Source of the DNA: JBCCYM01 sp039190005
Lineage (GTDB): Bacteria; Pseudomonadota; Gammaproteobacteria; UBA12402
NCBI GenBank assembly: GCA_039190005.1
Contig: JBCCYM010000023.1
Coordinates: forward strand, 1 to 22,903
DNA length: 22,903 nt
Direction: 5' to 3'
The position numbers and the translations under genes are program-made. Shown here in pieces: positions 1-9,628 of this stretch; the stretch's first letter is position 1, and each line of letters starts with the position of its first letter. Under the pieces are notes generated by a model. It searched no databases. It had not been told where the DNA came from and was given only the letters and a program-made list of their open reading frames with translations.

Positions 1-5
1 AAGAT

Positions 6-132
6 GGCTGAGCTTGTCGAAGCCAAAGCGCGCACTCGGAAAACTTGTGATGCCCTTCGACCCTTCGACCCTTCGACAGGCTCAGGGCAAGCAGGCTCAG
101 GGCAAGCAAGCTCAGGGCAAACAGGCTCAGGG
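6..132. repeat. Palindrome copies and short tandem repeats
   Basis: A diverged hairpin, GGCTGAGCTTGTCGAAGCC, lies at 6-24. From 53 to 76 the octamer CCCTTCGA is repeated three times. The third copy runs into CCCTTCGACAGGCTCAGGG (69-87), the reverse complement of the palindrome also seen near 13969 and 22561. The right half of that palindrome is then repeated with a 15-base period, about 3.7 units (78-132, core AGGCTCAGGGCAAGC), with small differences between units. The periodicity is read directly. The family is a widely dispersed intergenic repeat type as far as I know. It looks like slippage expansion of one repetitive palindrome. There is no gene in 1-236. Confidence 0.8.
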
Positions 133-164
133 ACCACTTAGGCATTGTAATCTTGAAATTTTAA

Positions 165-193
165 TTGAAAGTTAAGTGAATATTGTTTACCAT
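165..193 (+). promoter_or_regulatory. Possible sigma-70 promoter for tRNA-Leu
   Basis: TTGAAA at 165-170 and TACCAT at 188-193 are separated by 17 bases, and the tRNA 5' end lies 43 bases after the -10 box. The -10 match is only 4 of 6, and the region is AT-rich, so this is a weak assignment. No better pair is evident between the repeats and the tRNA. Confidence 0.3.
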
Positions 194-236
194 TGTTCAA
201 TTATTTCTAAAGTTGTTTGGTTAAGTTAATTCCTAT

Positions 237-325
237 GCCCGGGTGGCGAAATTGGTAGACGCAAGGGACTTAAAATCCCTCGGTTCTCACGAACCGTGCC
301 GGTTCGACTCCGGCCCCGGGCACCA
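237..325 (+). tRNA. tRNA-Leu (anticodon UAA)
   Basis: An 89-base tRNA with the long variable arm of class II tRNAs. The acceptor stem GCCCGGG (237-243) pairs with CCCGGGC (315-321), followed by discriminator A and an encoded CCA at 323-325. The anticodon loop, ACTTAAAAT, has TAA as anticodon, so it reads UUA (and UUG by wobble) leucine codons. The T-loop sequence GGTTCGACTCC is present. A UNA-type codon reader such as this is the kind of tRNA in which A37 is isopentenylated and methylthiolated; MiaE, encoded later in this window, hydroxylates that modification in some tRNAs. fdxA starts only 22 bases downstream. Confidence 0.97.
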
Positions 326-347
326 TTGATGATTTTAAAGTATTGTT

Positions 348-671
348 ATGACCTTTATTGTCACTGAATCCTGTATTAAGTGTAAATATACTGATTGTGT
401 TGAAGTCTGTCCGGTAGATTGTTTTTATGAAGGCCCCAATTTTTTGGTGATTGATCCGGATGAGTGTATTGATTGCGCGTTATGTGAGCCGGAATGTCCT
501 GTCGATGCCATTTACTCGGAAGATGATTTACCCGAGCAGTATTATGATTTTATTGCCCTCAACGCGGAGTTGGCAAAGCAGTGGCCCAATATTACTGAAC
601 GCAAAGATCCGCCTGAAGACGCGGATAAATGGGCTGAGGTAAAAGATAAGTTACAGTATCTTGAAAAGTGA
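348..671 (+). CDS. Seven-iron ferredoxin FdxA
   Basis: A small soluble cytoplasmic electron carrier predicted to bind one [3Fe-4S] and one [4Fe-4S] cluster. The cysteine pattern matches Azotobacter ferredoxin I, shifted by one residue: C9, C12, C17, C21, C25, C40, C43, C46 and C50, with the CxxC...CxxxCP and CxxCxxxCP signatures. At 107 residues the length is typical of the FdxA family, and the acidic C-terminal tail is also usual. The ATG follows tRNA-Leu by 22 bases, with no strong ribosome binding site, so it may share the tRNA transcript. Its stop codon overlaps the GTG start of tsaB, which suggests translational coupling. The redox partner is not evident from the context. Confidence 0.95.
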   Translation: MTFIVTESCIKCKYTDCVEVCPVDCFYEGPNFLVIDPDECIDCALCEPECPVDAIYSEDDLPEQYYDFIALNAELAKQWPNITERKDPPEDADKWAEVKDKLQYLEK

Positions 672-1360
672 GTATATCAATTTTAGCTTTTGATACAGCG
701 ACAGAAGCCTGTTCTGCCGCCTTGCTTGCCAATGGCCATCTTTATAGCCGTTTTGAATTAGCGCCTCGTCAGCACAATCGTCTTATATTGCCCATGATTG
801 AAGCTTTGTTAGCGGAGGCTAATATGCGTTTGGCGGATCTTGACGCGCTGGCTTTCAGTGATGGTCCTGGCAGTTTTACCGGCATTCGTATTGCTGCCGG
901 GATAGCTCAAGGTCTTGCTTTAGGTTTAAATTTGCCCGTTATTGTCGTGTCAACCTTGCAAACATTGGCGCAATCCTGTTATCGGCAGTTTAACCATCCG
1001 CGAATTCTTGCCGCCTTGGATGCCGGCATGTCTCAAATTTATGTTGGTGGTTATTATATTAATAATCATAATATTATGGAAGAAATTTATAGTGATAGAT
1101 TAGTAAATATTGGCGATTTGCCTTTATCTGAAATCAATCAAGATTGGTGCTACGCTGGCATGGTCTGGCAAGATCGTTCGGATAGCTTACTCGTTGGTTT
1201 AGATGAGAAAACCGCGACAGTAACACCAAACTGCTTTCCGACAGCGGAAGCCATTATTGATTTGGCACGGATCAAATTTCTTTCAGCTGATTATCATCCG
1301 GCATCGACAATTATGCCTAATTATTTGCGTCGGGAAGATGTATGGAAGAAAAAAAGATAA
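668..1360 (+). CDS. tRNA threonylcarbamoyladenosine biosynthesis protein TsaB
   Basis: TsaB is the non-catalytic partner of TsaD (with TsaE) that transfers threonylcarbamoyl to A37 of ANN-decoding tRNAs in the cytoplasm. The protein has 230 residues, the usual length. It begins with the ASKHA-fold strand ILAFDTATEACSAALL (residues 5-20) and carries the family signature DGPGSFTGIRIA at 65-76 in a helix rich in small residues. The start is GTG at 668, sharing four bases (GTGA) with the fdxA stop; the N-terminal match to the family supports this start. No tsaD, tsaC, tsaE or rimI gene is adjacent in the window. Identification is firm; co-expression with fdxA is inferred from the overlap. Confidence 0.95.
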   Translation: MSISILAFDTATEACSAALLANGHLYSRFELAPRQHNRLILPMIEALLAEANMRLADLDALAFSDGPGSFTGIRIAAGIAQGLALGLNLPVIVVSTLQTLAQSCYRQFNHPRILAALDAGMSQIYVGGYYINNHNIMEEIYSDRLVNIGDLPLSEINQDWCYAGMVWQDRSDSLLVGLDEKTATVTPNCFPTAEAIIDLARIKFLSADYHPASTIMPNYLRREDVWKKKR

Positions 1361-1372
1361 GGTATGTTCAGT

Positions 1373-1401
1373 TTGATGTTAGTTAAACTAAAGCGTAATA
1401 T
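1373..1401 (+). promoter_or_regulatory. Possible sigma-70 promoter for glutamate dehydrogenase
   Basis: TTGATG (1373-1378) and TAATAT (1396-1401) are separated by exactly 17 bases in the 122-base gap before the glutamate dehydrogenase gene. Each box matches consensus at four of six positions. Transcription would start near 1408, giving a leader of about 75 bases. A 20-codon reading frame begins at 1411, almost at that predicted start. Confidence 0.4.
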
Positions 1402-1482
1402 ACCCCTATTATGCGTCAAAATATGGATTCATGGTATGATGAAAAATTTGGAAAAGCCGACGATAAACAGTGAGACTAGACC

Positions 1483-4400
1483 ATGTTAGAGAAAGAAGCC
1501 AAAAAAATTGTTAGTAATGTTCTAGCGCTGATCAGAACAAACGTAAAAGATCATAAGCTAATCACTCAGTTCGCGCGACGCTATCTTAGTAGAATTTCTA
1601 ACCGTGATCTCTATGAAAAAAAAGTAGAGGAACTCTATGGTCAATTAATATCGCATTGGCAGTTGATACAACAACGCCGACCTGGACAGCTTAGAATTCG
1701 CGCGTTTAATCCAACAATTAAGAAAGACGGTTGGAAATCTATTCATAGTATCATTCAAATTGCTTATGATGACATGCCATTTTTGATTGATTCAATACGC
1801 ATGGAAATTGATCGAATGAATTTTTCAACTTATCTGATTATCAGTTCAGGTGCCATGGAAATCGAGCGTGACAAGCATCATATTGTCGAAAAAATTATTC
1901 CAGTCGGGAGGAAGGCTAGCAGTCAATCATTAACCGAGTCAGCCATTTATATTGAGGTCAGTTATCAATCGAATAAACAAACATTACTGTTAATTGAAAA
2001 AAATCTTAAAAAAATATTAAATGATGTCAAAATTATTGTCAAAGATTGGCGCAAGATGCGTCATCAGGTAGTGGCATCGATTGCTGAACTTGATTTATGT
2101 CCGCCGGCTTTAAATAAAGCGGAGATTGATGAAACTAAACTATTTTTACAATGGTTGGAGAATAACAATTTTACCTTTTTAGGTTGTCGGGATTATAAAT
2201 ATACCACTGAACAAGGCGAAAAAGTGCTCAAATCGATCACAAAAACGGGTTTGGGTGTGTTGCGTTCTAACAGTAAGGTATCGATACGTTATCTTTCTAA
2301 GCTACCCGCTGAAGCGCTACGTATGCTTTCTTCAAAGCAGGTGCTTATTTTTGCTAAAACGCGCACCAGAGCGACAATTCATCGACCGGCTTATACCGAC
2401 TATATCGGCGTGAAGCGTTTTAATAAGCAGGGTAAATTTATTGGTGAGCGGCGCTTTATAGGGTTATATACGTCAAGTGTTTATAACAGTAGTACCTATG
2501 CCATACCTTTTATCCGTCTTAAAGTGGCTAAAATTATCAAACAATCAACATTCAAACCGGATAGTCATGCCGGGAAAGCGCTTATCAATATTTTAGAGAA
2601 TTTACCGAGAGATGATTTGTTTCAGGCGTCATCGGATGAATTATTAAAACTATCACTGGGGATATTACATTTACAGGACCGCCAACAAGTTCGACTTTTT
2701 ATTCGTAAAGATAGCTATGGTCGATTTTATTCATGTTTTATTTTTGTGCCAAGAGATAAATTTAACACCTATCTTTGTGAACAAATGGAATCGATTCTTT
2801 TTAGTGAATTGAATGGTCATGAAATTTCTTATGAACCGCTTTTTTCTGAATCAGTTCTGGTATGTATTCACTATATTATCCATGTTGTCGCGCAGAAAAA
2901 ACTTCGCATACCGAGTATTAATCATATTGAAAAACAACTTGTTGAAATCAGTAAAACCTGGCGTGACAGGTTGTTTGATGCCTTAACCAAGCGTTATGGC
3001 AGAATTGATGGTTTACAGTATTACAATAAATACAAAGCCGCGTTTCCGGTTAACTATCAGGAAAATTTTTCGATTGACGCGGCCGTTGAGGATATTGAAA
3101 AAATAGAAAAACTCAGCGCCGATAAACCGTTAGACATGGATTTTTATGATCCTAAAGATGAGCGAGGGTTTATCCGTTTTAAAGTGTTTCAATTTTATCA
3201 GACAACCCCATTATCGGATGCCTTGCCGATATTGGAAAATATGGGCTTACGTGTGATTGGTGAGCGACCTTATCCTATTCGCAGCAATGGCAATAAATGT
3301 GTTTGGATTAATGATTTTGATATGCATTACATTGCCGGCGATGTTGTCGATTTATCGCAATCAAAATCCCATTTTCAGAGCGCTTTCGCGGCAATATGGT
3401 TTGGTGAAATCAGTAATGATGCGTTTAACAAACTTGTATTGACCATAAACTTAAACTGGCAGGAAGTCACCATGTTAAGAGCGTATGCCCGGTATTTTCA
3501 GCAATTGGGTATCAATTTCAGCGCGATCTATATTGCCGAGACACTCAATAGCAATCCTGATATTACGCAATGTTTGGTAAGCTTTTTTAATATGAAATTC
3601 AATCCGCGTGTCAAGCGGTCAGAAAAGGCGATGCATGCCAAAGAACGAAAAATTATGACCTTATTGAATCAGGTCACAAACCTTGATCAAGACCGTATTC
3701 TTTATCGTTACTTAGAGTTTATAAAAGCCACACTGCGAGTCAATTATTTCCAGGCGCGAACGTTCGCGAACAATAAACCTTATTTGGTATTCAAATTTAA
3801 TCCGCAATTAATTCGTGATATTCCGCTGCCACGTCCTATGTTTGAACTATATGTGTATAGTGTCGAATTTGAGGGTGTGCATTTGCGTTATTCTAAAGTC
3901 GCCCGCGGTGGTTTGCGCTGGTCGGATCGACGGGAAGATTTTCGTGCCGAAACCTTAGGCTTGATGAAAGCACAACAGGTTAAAAACGCCTGTATTATCC
4001 CTCAGGGCGCTAAGGGTAGTTTTGTGGTAAAACATATCGCGCCAACGGCATCGCGCGATGAAGTTCACGCCGCAGGTGTACGCTGTTATCGTTTATTTAT
4101 TCAGGCAATGTTGTCAATTACTGACAACATTGTTAATAAGAAAGTTGTGCCACCCGTTGATGTGGTAAGATATGACGATGATGATCCCTATTTAGTTGTC
4201 GCTGCCGATAAAGGTACGGCAACATTTTCTGACATTGCCAATGAGCTAGCCATCGCCCATAATTTTTGGTTGGGCGATGCCTTTGCTTCCGGTGGTTCTA
4301 CCGGCTACGATCATAAAAAAATGGGCATTACGGCTAGAGGCGCGTGGGAATCGGTCAAACGGCATTTTCGCGCCCTTGGACGCGACATTCAGCGTAATGG

Positions 4401-6324
4401 TTTTACTGTTGTCGGTATTGGTGACATGTCAGGCGATGTTTTCGGTAACGGGATGTTATTGTCAAAACACACACGATTGATAGCGGCATTTAATCATCTT
4501 CATATTTTTATCGATCCAAATCCTGATCCAAACAAAAGTTTTAAGGAACGTAAACGCTTGTTTGATTTGCCACGTTCTACCTGGATGGACTATAATGCTA
4601 AACTCATCTCTAAGGGCGGTGGTGTGTTTAATCGCTCTGATAAATCAATTAAACTTTCGCCGGCGATACAACAATTAATCGGGGTTACTAAAGAAACAGC
4701 GGTGCCGGATGAATTAATTGCTGATTTGTTGCGTATGGAAGTGGATTTATTATGGAATGGCGGTATTGGCATATTTGTCAAAGCTTCTCATGAAACAAAC
4801 AGTAGTTTGTATGATCGTGCTAATCAGAATATTCGTGTCAATGCCAACGAGCTGCGCTGCAAAGTTGTGGGTGAGGGGGGGAATTTAGGTTTAACCCAGT
4901 TGGCACGTATTGAATATGAATTAAACGGTGGACGTATTTATACCGACTTCATTGATAATTCTGCGGGTGTGACCTGTTCTGACCATGAGGTCAATATTAA
5001 AATTGTACTTGCCGATGCCATCGCCAATAACAAACTCACTTTAGAGGAGCGTAACGCCTTATTGGTGGACATGACCGATGAAGTCGCTGAGTTAGTGTTG
5101 CGCAATAATTACCGTCAGGCACAAGCGATTAGTTTATCCGCGATTCGCGCGGCAAATAACACCGGTATGTATTCTCGATTCATGAATCGATTAAGTGAAC
5201 GGGGAAAACTGGATGTCGACCTGGAGTTTTTGCCGAGTGAAAAAACATTGAACACGCGCAAATCAAAAGGAAAAGGATTTACTTGTCCTGAAATTGCTGT
5301 GCTGTTTGCTTACAGCAAAAATAACTTAAAAGAACATATATTAGCGTCAACCGTGCCTGAAGATGAGTACCTGTCAAAAATGTTATGGTTTGAATTCCCT
5401 AAGGTTATTGGTGAACGGTTTGAATCTGAAATGCGAAACCATATCCTAAGACGGGAAATTATTGCCACCCAAGTAAGTAACACCCTTGTCAATGAAATGG
5501 GCTTAACCTTTATTTTGCGCTTACATTCAGAGAGCGGCGCCTCGGTTGAAAGCATTGTGCGGGCGTTTACCATTTCACAGAAGGTGTTTGGTAAAAAGAG
5601 TTTGTGGCATCAAATTGAAAGGCTTGATCTGCAAATTGATACCGATACCCAGTTTTCGATGATGCGCCAACTCAATCGCTTAATCCGTCGTTCGACACGA
5701 TGGTTTTTGTACAATTACAGTGACGATTTGAATATTAATAAAACCGTGTCTAAATTTGCTGAACCGATTGCCATCTTATCCAATAGCTTGTCCTACTGGC
5801 TTATCGGCGAAGATAAAAAAAATTACGAAGATTTGACCCAACTGTTGATGGAGGCGGGCGCGCCTAAAAAGATTTCTTGCCGGATCGCTTCGGTGGTGCC
5901 TTTGTCGTCTGTTTTGGATATTGTCGAGATTTTTCTCAACTACCGTTGGCCGGTTAAAGATATTGCCAAAGCCTATTACCTTATTGGCGAAAAAATGAAG
6001 CTAAACTGGCTGCGACGAAAAATTACCGAGCTTAAACCCAATCAGTCATGGGAGGCATTATTGCGTACTGGACTGCGTGATGATGTCGATTTATATCTGA
6101 GAAAATTAGCCACGGTGGTGTTATACCAACAAAATCAAAGTGACGCTAAAGCGATTGAAAATACGGTTGATACCTGGTGTAAGGAAAATAAAGCGAGTTT
6201 TGTCTATTTCGATGAATTGCTGGCAAAAGTACAGTCAGACGCAGTCATTGACGCGACAAAATTGACGAACTTGGTTAGAGAATTAGCTAACCGAGTGAAT
6301 AAACTGGCGTATTGTCTGGTATAA
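1483..6324 (+). CDS. NAD-specific glutamate dehydrogenase, large (GDH180-type)
   Basis: This enzyme oxidatively deaminates glutamate to 2-oxoglutarate and ammonium with NAD+, feeding amino acid carbon into the TCA cycle in the cytoplasm. At 1613 residues it has the length of the large proteobacterial and actinobacterial family, not the ordinary 450-residue enzyme. The long N-terminal half holds the family's ACT-like regulatory region. The catalytic core starts near residue 800 with VARGGLRWSDRREDFR, then PQGAKGSFVVK (about 837-847, with the expected lysine), a WLGDAFASGGSTGYDHKKMG stretch, the VVGIGDMSGDVFGNG segment near 974-988 and the nucleotide-binding GEGGNLGLTQLARIEY near 1130. A C-terminal helical region follows. 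The frame is intact. The ATG at 1483 has only a weak GAG-type ribosome binding site. truA follows after 11 bases, so read-through is likely. Confidence 0.96.
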   Translation: MLEKEAKKIVSNVLALIRTNVKDHKLITQFARRYLSRISNRDLYEKKVEELYGQLISHWQLIQQRRPGQLRIRAFNPTIKKDGWKSIHSIIQIAYDDMPFLIDSIRMEIDRMNFSTYLIISSGAMEIERDKHHIVEKIIPVGRKASSQSLTESAIYIEVSYQSNKQTLLLIEKNLKKILNDVKIIVKDWRKMRHQVVASIAELDLCPPALNKAEIDETKLFLQWLENNNFTFLGCRDYKYTTEQGEKVLKSITKTGLGVLRSNSKVSIRYLSKLPAEALRMLSSKQVLIFAKTRTRATIHRPAYTDYIGVKRFNKQGKFIGERRFIGLYTSSVYNSSTYAIPFIRLKVAKIIKQSTFKPDSHAGKALINILENLPRDDLFQASSDELLKLSLGILHLQDRQQVRLFIRKDSYGRFYSCFIFVPRDKFNTYLCEQMESILFSELNGHEISYEPLFSESVLVCIHYIIHVVAQKKLRIPSINHIEKQLVEISKTWRDRLFDALTKRYGRIDGLQYYNKYKAAFPVNYQENFSIDAAVEDIEKIEKLSADKPLDMDFYDPKDERGFIRFKVFQFYQTTPLSDALPILENMGLRVIGERPYPIRSNGNKCVWINDFDMHYIAGDVVDLSQSKSHFQSAFAAIWFGEISNDAFNKLVLTINLNWQEVTMLRAYARYFQQLGINFSAIYIAETLNSNPDITQCLVSFFNMKFNPRVKRSEKAMHAKERKIMTLLNQVTNLDQDRILYRYLEFIKATLRVNYFQARTFANNKPYLVFKFNPQLIRDIPLPRPMFELYVYSVEFEGVHLRYSKVARGGLRWSDRREDFRAETLGLMKAQQVKNACIIPQGAKGSFVVKHIAPTASRDEVHAAGVRCYRLFIQAMLSITDNIVNKKVVPPVDVVRYDDDDPYLVVAADKGTATFSDIANELAIAHNFWLGDAFASGGSTGYDHKKMGITARGAWESVKRHFRALGRDIQRNGFTVVGIGDMSGDVFGNGMLLSKHTRLIAAFNHLHIFIDPNPDPNKSFKERKRLFDLPRSTWMDYNAKLISKGGGVFNRSDKSIKLSPAIQQLIGVTKETAVPDELIADLLRMEVDLLWNGGIGIFVKASHETNSSLYDRANQNIRVNANELRCKVVGEGGNLGLTQLARIEYELNGGRIYTDFIDNSAGVTCSDHEVNIKIVLADAIANNKLTLEERNALLVDMTDEVAELVLRNNYRQAQAISLSAIRAANNTGMYSRFMNRLSERGKLDVDLEFLPSEKTLNTRKSKGKGFTCPEIAVLFAYSKNNLKEHILASTVPEDEYLSKMLWFEFPKVIGERFESEMRNHILRREIIATQVSNTLVNEMGLTFILRLHSESGASVESIVRAFTISQKVFGKKSLWHQIERLDLQIDTDTQFSMMRQLNRLIRRSTRWFLYNYSDDLNINKTVSKFAEPIAILSNSLSYWLIGEDKKNYEDLTQLLMEAGAPKKISCRIASVVPLSSVLDIVEIFLNYRWPVKDIAKAYYLIGEKMKLNWLRRKITELKPNQSWEALLRTGLRDDVDLYLRKLATVVLYQQNQSDAKAIENTVDTWCKENKASFVYFDELLAKVQSDAVIDATKLTNLVRELANRVNKLAYCLV

Positions 6325-6335
6325 TAAGACCAATC

Positions 6336-7106
6336 ATGAAAGTCGCGCTTGGCATTGAATATCATGGTTTACGGTTTCATGGCTGGCAGCAACAACTGAA
6401 TCTGCGTACTGTTGAGGAAGAATTAACACGCGCCGTCGCGCGTGTGGCAAATCATCCTGTCGAACTGTTTTGCGCCGGGCGAACTGATAAAGGGGTGCAT
6501 GCGTTAGGGCAGGTTGTTCATTTTGAAACCGAGGCCGATCGTCAGGATCATAATTGGTTGTTGGGTATTAACGCTTTTTTGCCCGCGGATATTGCCGTCA
6601 AATGGGCAACAACAGTTTTGCCGTCTTTTCACGCGCGGTTTGCCGCCACAGCCAGAAGTTATTGTTACATCATCTACAATCATCAAAGTCGTCCCGCTTG
6701 TATGGCAAGACAGTTTACTTGGATAAAGTATCCCTTATCAGCGGAAAGCATGGCACAAGCGGGACAATATCTTATTGGCGAACATGATTTCAGTGCCTTT
6801 CGCGCCAGTGCTTGTCAGGCGAAATCACCGATAAGAACCATTCATCATCTATCAGTACATCGGCAAGGCGATTTAATTGTTTTAAAAGTAACAGCTAATG
6901 CGTTTTTGCACCATATGGTCCGTAATATTGCCGGTGTATTAATCGCCATAGGCGCCAATGAAGCTGAGCCAAAATGGGCATTGCAAGTATTGAATAGCCG
7001 TCGACGCGATTTGGGTGGTGTCACTGCTCGTCCGGATGGTCTGTATTTAACCAAGGTGACCTATCCGGATGACTACCAATTGCCCGCGGTGCCGGTACTT
7101 TTTTAA
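6336..7106 (+). CDS. tRNA pseudouridine(38-40) synthase TruA
   Basis: TruA converts uridines 38, 39 and 40 of the anticodon arm of many tRNAs to pseudouridine in the cytoplasm. The protein from this start has 256 residues, within the family range. The N-terminus MKVALGIEYHGLRFHGWQ matches the family well. The catalytic motif AGRTDKGVHA places the nucleophilic aspartate at D51, and later TANAFLHHMVRNIAGVL is the conserved second half. The frame extends upstream to a TTG at 6312 that would overlap the glutamate dehydrogenase gene. I prefer the ATG at 6336 because family homology begins exactly there. In many gammaproteobacteria truA lies upstream of accD-folC; here one MFS gene intervenes. Confidence 0.96.
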   Translation: MKVALGIEYHGLRFHGWQQQLNLRTVEEELTRAVARVANHPVELFCAGRTDKGVHALGQVVHFETEADRQDHNWLLGINAFLPADIAVKWATTVLPSFHARFAATARSYCYIIYNHQSRPACMARQFTWIKYPLSAESMAQAGQYLIGEHDFSAFRASACQAKSPIRTIHHLSVHRQGDLIVLKVTANAFLHHMVRNIAGVLIAIGANEAEPKWALQVLNSRRRDLGGVTARPDGLYLTKVTYPDDYQLPAVPVLF

Positions 7107-7172
7107 ACGCCTTTACAAAATAAGAAAATACTGTAAGGTAATGCGATATTTCGAAATATGAGGAATTAATCC

Positions 7173-8549
7173 ATGTCACAATCTGAAAACTATAAGTGGT
7201 TAGTGCTTATAGGCACGGGCATTGTTACCGTGGCACTGGGTGTTGATTATGCCATTGTCAATACCGCCTTAGCGCCCATCCAAAATGAATTGCACGCGTC
7301 AGTCGCGCAATTACAGTGGTTGATGAGTGGTTTTGGTCTGTTGTTTGTCGGATTTCTGGTTGCTATGGGGCGACTTGCCGATCTGAAAGGGCGGCGCGTT
7401 TTTTTCTATCTGGGCGCAGGCGGTTTTGCCTTAGCTTCTTTAGGCGCGGGATTGGCGCACTCAATACATATGCTGATCGCCATGCGTGTACTTCAAGGCC
7501 TGTTTTGCGCTGCTATTTTTCCCAGTGGCATGGCGCTTATTGCCAATGCCTTCCCAGAGGATGAGCGGCCAAAAGCATTGGGTATTTATGCCAGCTTTCT
7601 TGGTGTCGGCTTTGCCATAGGGCCTTTGTTAGGCAGTGTGATTGTGAGTTTACTCAATTGGCGATGGATATTTTTGTTTAATGTGCCGCTGACAGTCATC
7701 AGTTTCATCATCTGCTTACCTATCCTCAAAGAGTCAAAAAAATTGCATCCGCCGCCGGTTGATTGGTGGGGTGTGTCGCTGCTGATTATCAGTATCAGCG
7801 CTTTAGTGTTTGCTGTCAGTGAAGGGAATACTTACGGTTGGCTTTCGCATTTAATTATTGCCGCTTTTATTGTTTCGGTCATCGCGCTGCTTATTTTTAT
7901 TGGGATAGAGCGTCGTGTTTGTGCGCCGCTTATTTCCCTGACACTCTTTGCCAACGCCGGCTTTACGCTAGGGTTACTCATCTTTATTATTGCCATCGCG
8001 CTGCCGTGGGGGGTGATCTTCATGATGACGTTGTATCTGCACAAATCAGTCGGGCTGAGTACACACTGGGTGGGTATTATACTCTTTTCAATGACGCTGA
8101 TGACCATGATTGGGCCAGCAGTGTCAGGATCCTATCTTGGTAAAAAAGGACCGCGAGGGGTTTGTTACGCGGTATGCGCTTTGTCAATTGTCAGTTTATT
8201 GTTATTTACGCGGCTGCAAGCCTATGGACCGATATGGTTAGTGGTGATCGCGTTTATTTTGTTTGGTTCAGCTTGGGGCGCGGGAAATGGCATTGCCGTG
8301 CCTTTGGGCTTGTCCAAACTGGCTACCACGGAAGATAGTGGTTTTATTGTCGGCGCGATGAATACCATCATGAATTTAATTGGTATTGTGATGCTGGCGA
8401 TTACAGCTGCCATACTTGAACATTATTCGCGCAATAAAGTATTGCCCTTTGTTTCCGGATTGCATGTGGTGTGTACCATGCTATTAGCCATTTCTGTCGT
8501 GCTGTCGATTATTGCGATGATTGTATTACATCGTTTTTATCGTCCATAG
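7173..8549 (+). CDS. MFS transporter, DHA2 (EmrB/QacA-like) family
   Basis: An inner-membrane proton-coupled exporter of 458 residues with about 14 hydrophobic segments, as expected for DHA2 transporters. TM1 carries the DHA2-type signature around GVDYAIVNTALAPI (23-36). Motif A, GRLADLKGRR, occupies 66-75 between TM2 and TM3. The proline- and glycine-rich GFAIGPLLGS in TM5 is motif C, typical of drug/H+ antiporters. A GAGGAA-like ribosome binding site (7160-7165) sits 7 bases before the ATG. No membrane fusion protein or outer membrane channel lies beside it, so it probably acts alone. The substrate cannot be told from sequence. It occupies the truA-accD interval, where other gammaproteobacteria carry dedA or trp genes. 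Confidence 0.9.
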   Translation: MSQSENYKWLVLIGTGIVTVALGVDYAIVNTALAPIQNELHASVAQLQWLMSGFGLLFVGFLVAMGRLADLKGRRVFFYLGAGGFALASLGAGLAHSIHMLIAMRVLQGLFCAAIFPSGMALIANAFPEDERPKALGIYASFLGVGFAIGPLLGSVIVSLLNWRWIFLFNVPLTVISFIICLPILKESKKLHPPPVDWWGVSLLIISISALVFAVSEGNTYGWLSHLIIAAFIVSVIALLIFIGIERRVCAPLISLTLFANAGFTLGLLIFIIAIALPWGVIFMMTLYLHKSVGLSTHWVGIILFSMTLMTMIGPAVSGSYLGKKGPRGVCYAVCALSIVSLLLFTRLQAYGPIWLVVIAFILFGSAWGAGNGIAVPLGLSKLATTEDSGFIVGAMNTIMNLIGIVMLAITAAILEHYSRNKVLPFVSGLHVVCTMLLAISVVLSIIAMIVLHRFYRP

Positions 8550-8585
8550 CTCAATAGTTCATAGCACTACCAAGAAAAGGATAAT

Positions 8586-8614
8586 TTGACTTTTTGCTAT
8601 TATCAGCATAGTAT
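8586..8614 (+). promoter_or_regulatory. Sigma-70-type promoter of the accD operon
   Basis: TTGACT (8586-8591) and TAGTAT (8609-8614) are separated by the optimal 17 bases, in the 173-base gap between the MFS gene and accD. Matches to consensus are 5 of 6 and 4 of 6. Transcription would begin near 8621, leaving a leader of about 100 bases before accD. No convincing terminator or riboswitch fold was seen in that leader. Confidence 0.6.
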
Positions 8615-8722
8615 GAAGAGACTGTTAGAATCGAGAAATTAAAAAAAGATTCAGGTAACAATAGTCCCAAAAGGTATTATTAGTTTATGTTTCTAAAAGC
8701 GATGATGATTGAGATAAGATAA

Positions 8723-9628
8723 ATGAGCTGGCTTAAAAATATATTTTCGTCAAAAATAGAACAGAATGGTAATAAAAAAGATATTCCTGAAGGATTGTGG
8801 ACGAAATGTGACAATTGTCAGGCAATATTATATCGCGGTGAATTATCAAGGAGTTTTAATGTGTGCCCTAAATGTGGTCATCATATGTATATTCCAGCCA
8901 AAGAACGCTTGGAACATTTTTTTGATAAAGACTCGATGGAAATTTTTGCTGATGATGTTGAAGCCGTTGATATCTTAAAATTCCGTGATACCAAAAAATA
9001 TAAGGATCGTATACACAGCGCGCAAAAGAAAACCGGTCATAAAGATGCCTTAGTTGTCGCGGAAGGAAATTTGTTTAATTTGGCCGTTGTGGCTTGCGCG
9101 TTTGAATTCAAGTTTATTGGCGGGTCCATGGGGAACGCGGTGGGTGAAGGCTTTGTGCGAGCAGGGCGGCGCGCCTTGGAAAAACATATCCCCTTGGTTT
9201 GTTTTTCCGCCAGTGGTGGCGCGCGGATGCAGGAAGGTTTAAATTCACTGATGCAGATGTCAAGAACCAGCGCCATTTTGGCAGAACTGGCGGAAAAACG
9301 TATCCCGTATATATCCGTATTAACGCATCCGACAACCGGTGGTGTTTCCGCGAGTCTGGCGATGCTCGGTGATGTGATTATTGCTGAACCGAAAGCGCTT
9401 ATTGGTTTTGCCGGTCCCAGAGTGATTGAGCAGACGGTAAGAGAAGTGCTGCCCGAAGGATTTCAGCGCAGTGAATTTTTATTAGAACATGGCGCGATCG
9501 ATATGATTGTGGACCGCCGGCGAATGCGCGAAAAAGTAGCCGGACTGTTAATGAAATTAACCCGACAATCATCACTGCCTTTGCTCGATAATCAAACTGA
9601 ATCCGAATCTGATTCCGCCAGCAGTTGA
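8723..9628 (+). CDS. accD: Acetyl-CoA carboxylase, carboxyltransferase subunit beta Confidence 0.97.
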   Translation: MSWLKNIFSSKIEQNGNKKDIPEGLWTKCDNCQAILYRGELSRSFNVCPKCGHHMYIPAKERLEHFFDKDSMEIFADDVEAVDILKFRDTKKYKDRIHSAQKKTGHKDALVVAEGNLFNLAVVACAFEFKFIGGSMGNAVGEGFVRAGRRALEKHIPLVCFSASGGARMQEGLNSLMQMSRTSAILAELAEKRIPYISVLTHPTTGGVSASLAMLGDVIIAEPKALIGFAGPRVIEQTVREVLPEGFQRSEFLLEHGAIDMIVDRRRMREKVAGLLMKLTRQSSLPLLDNQTESESDSASS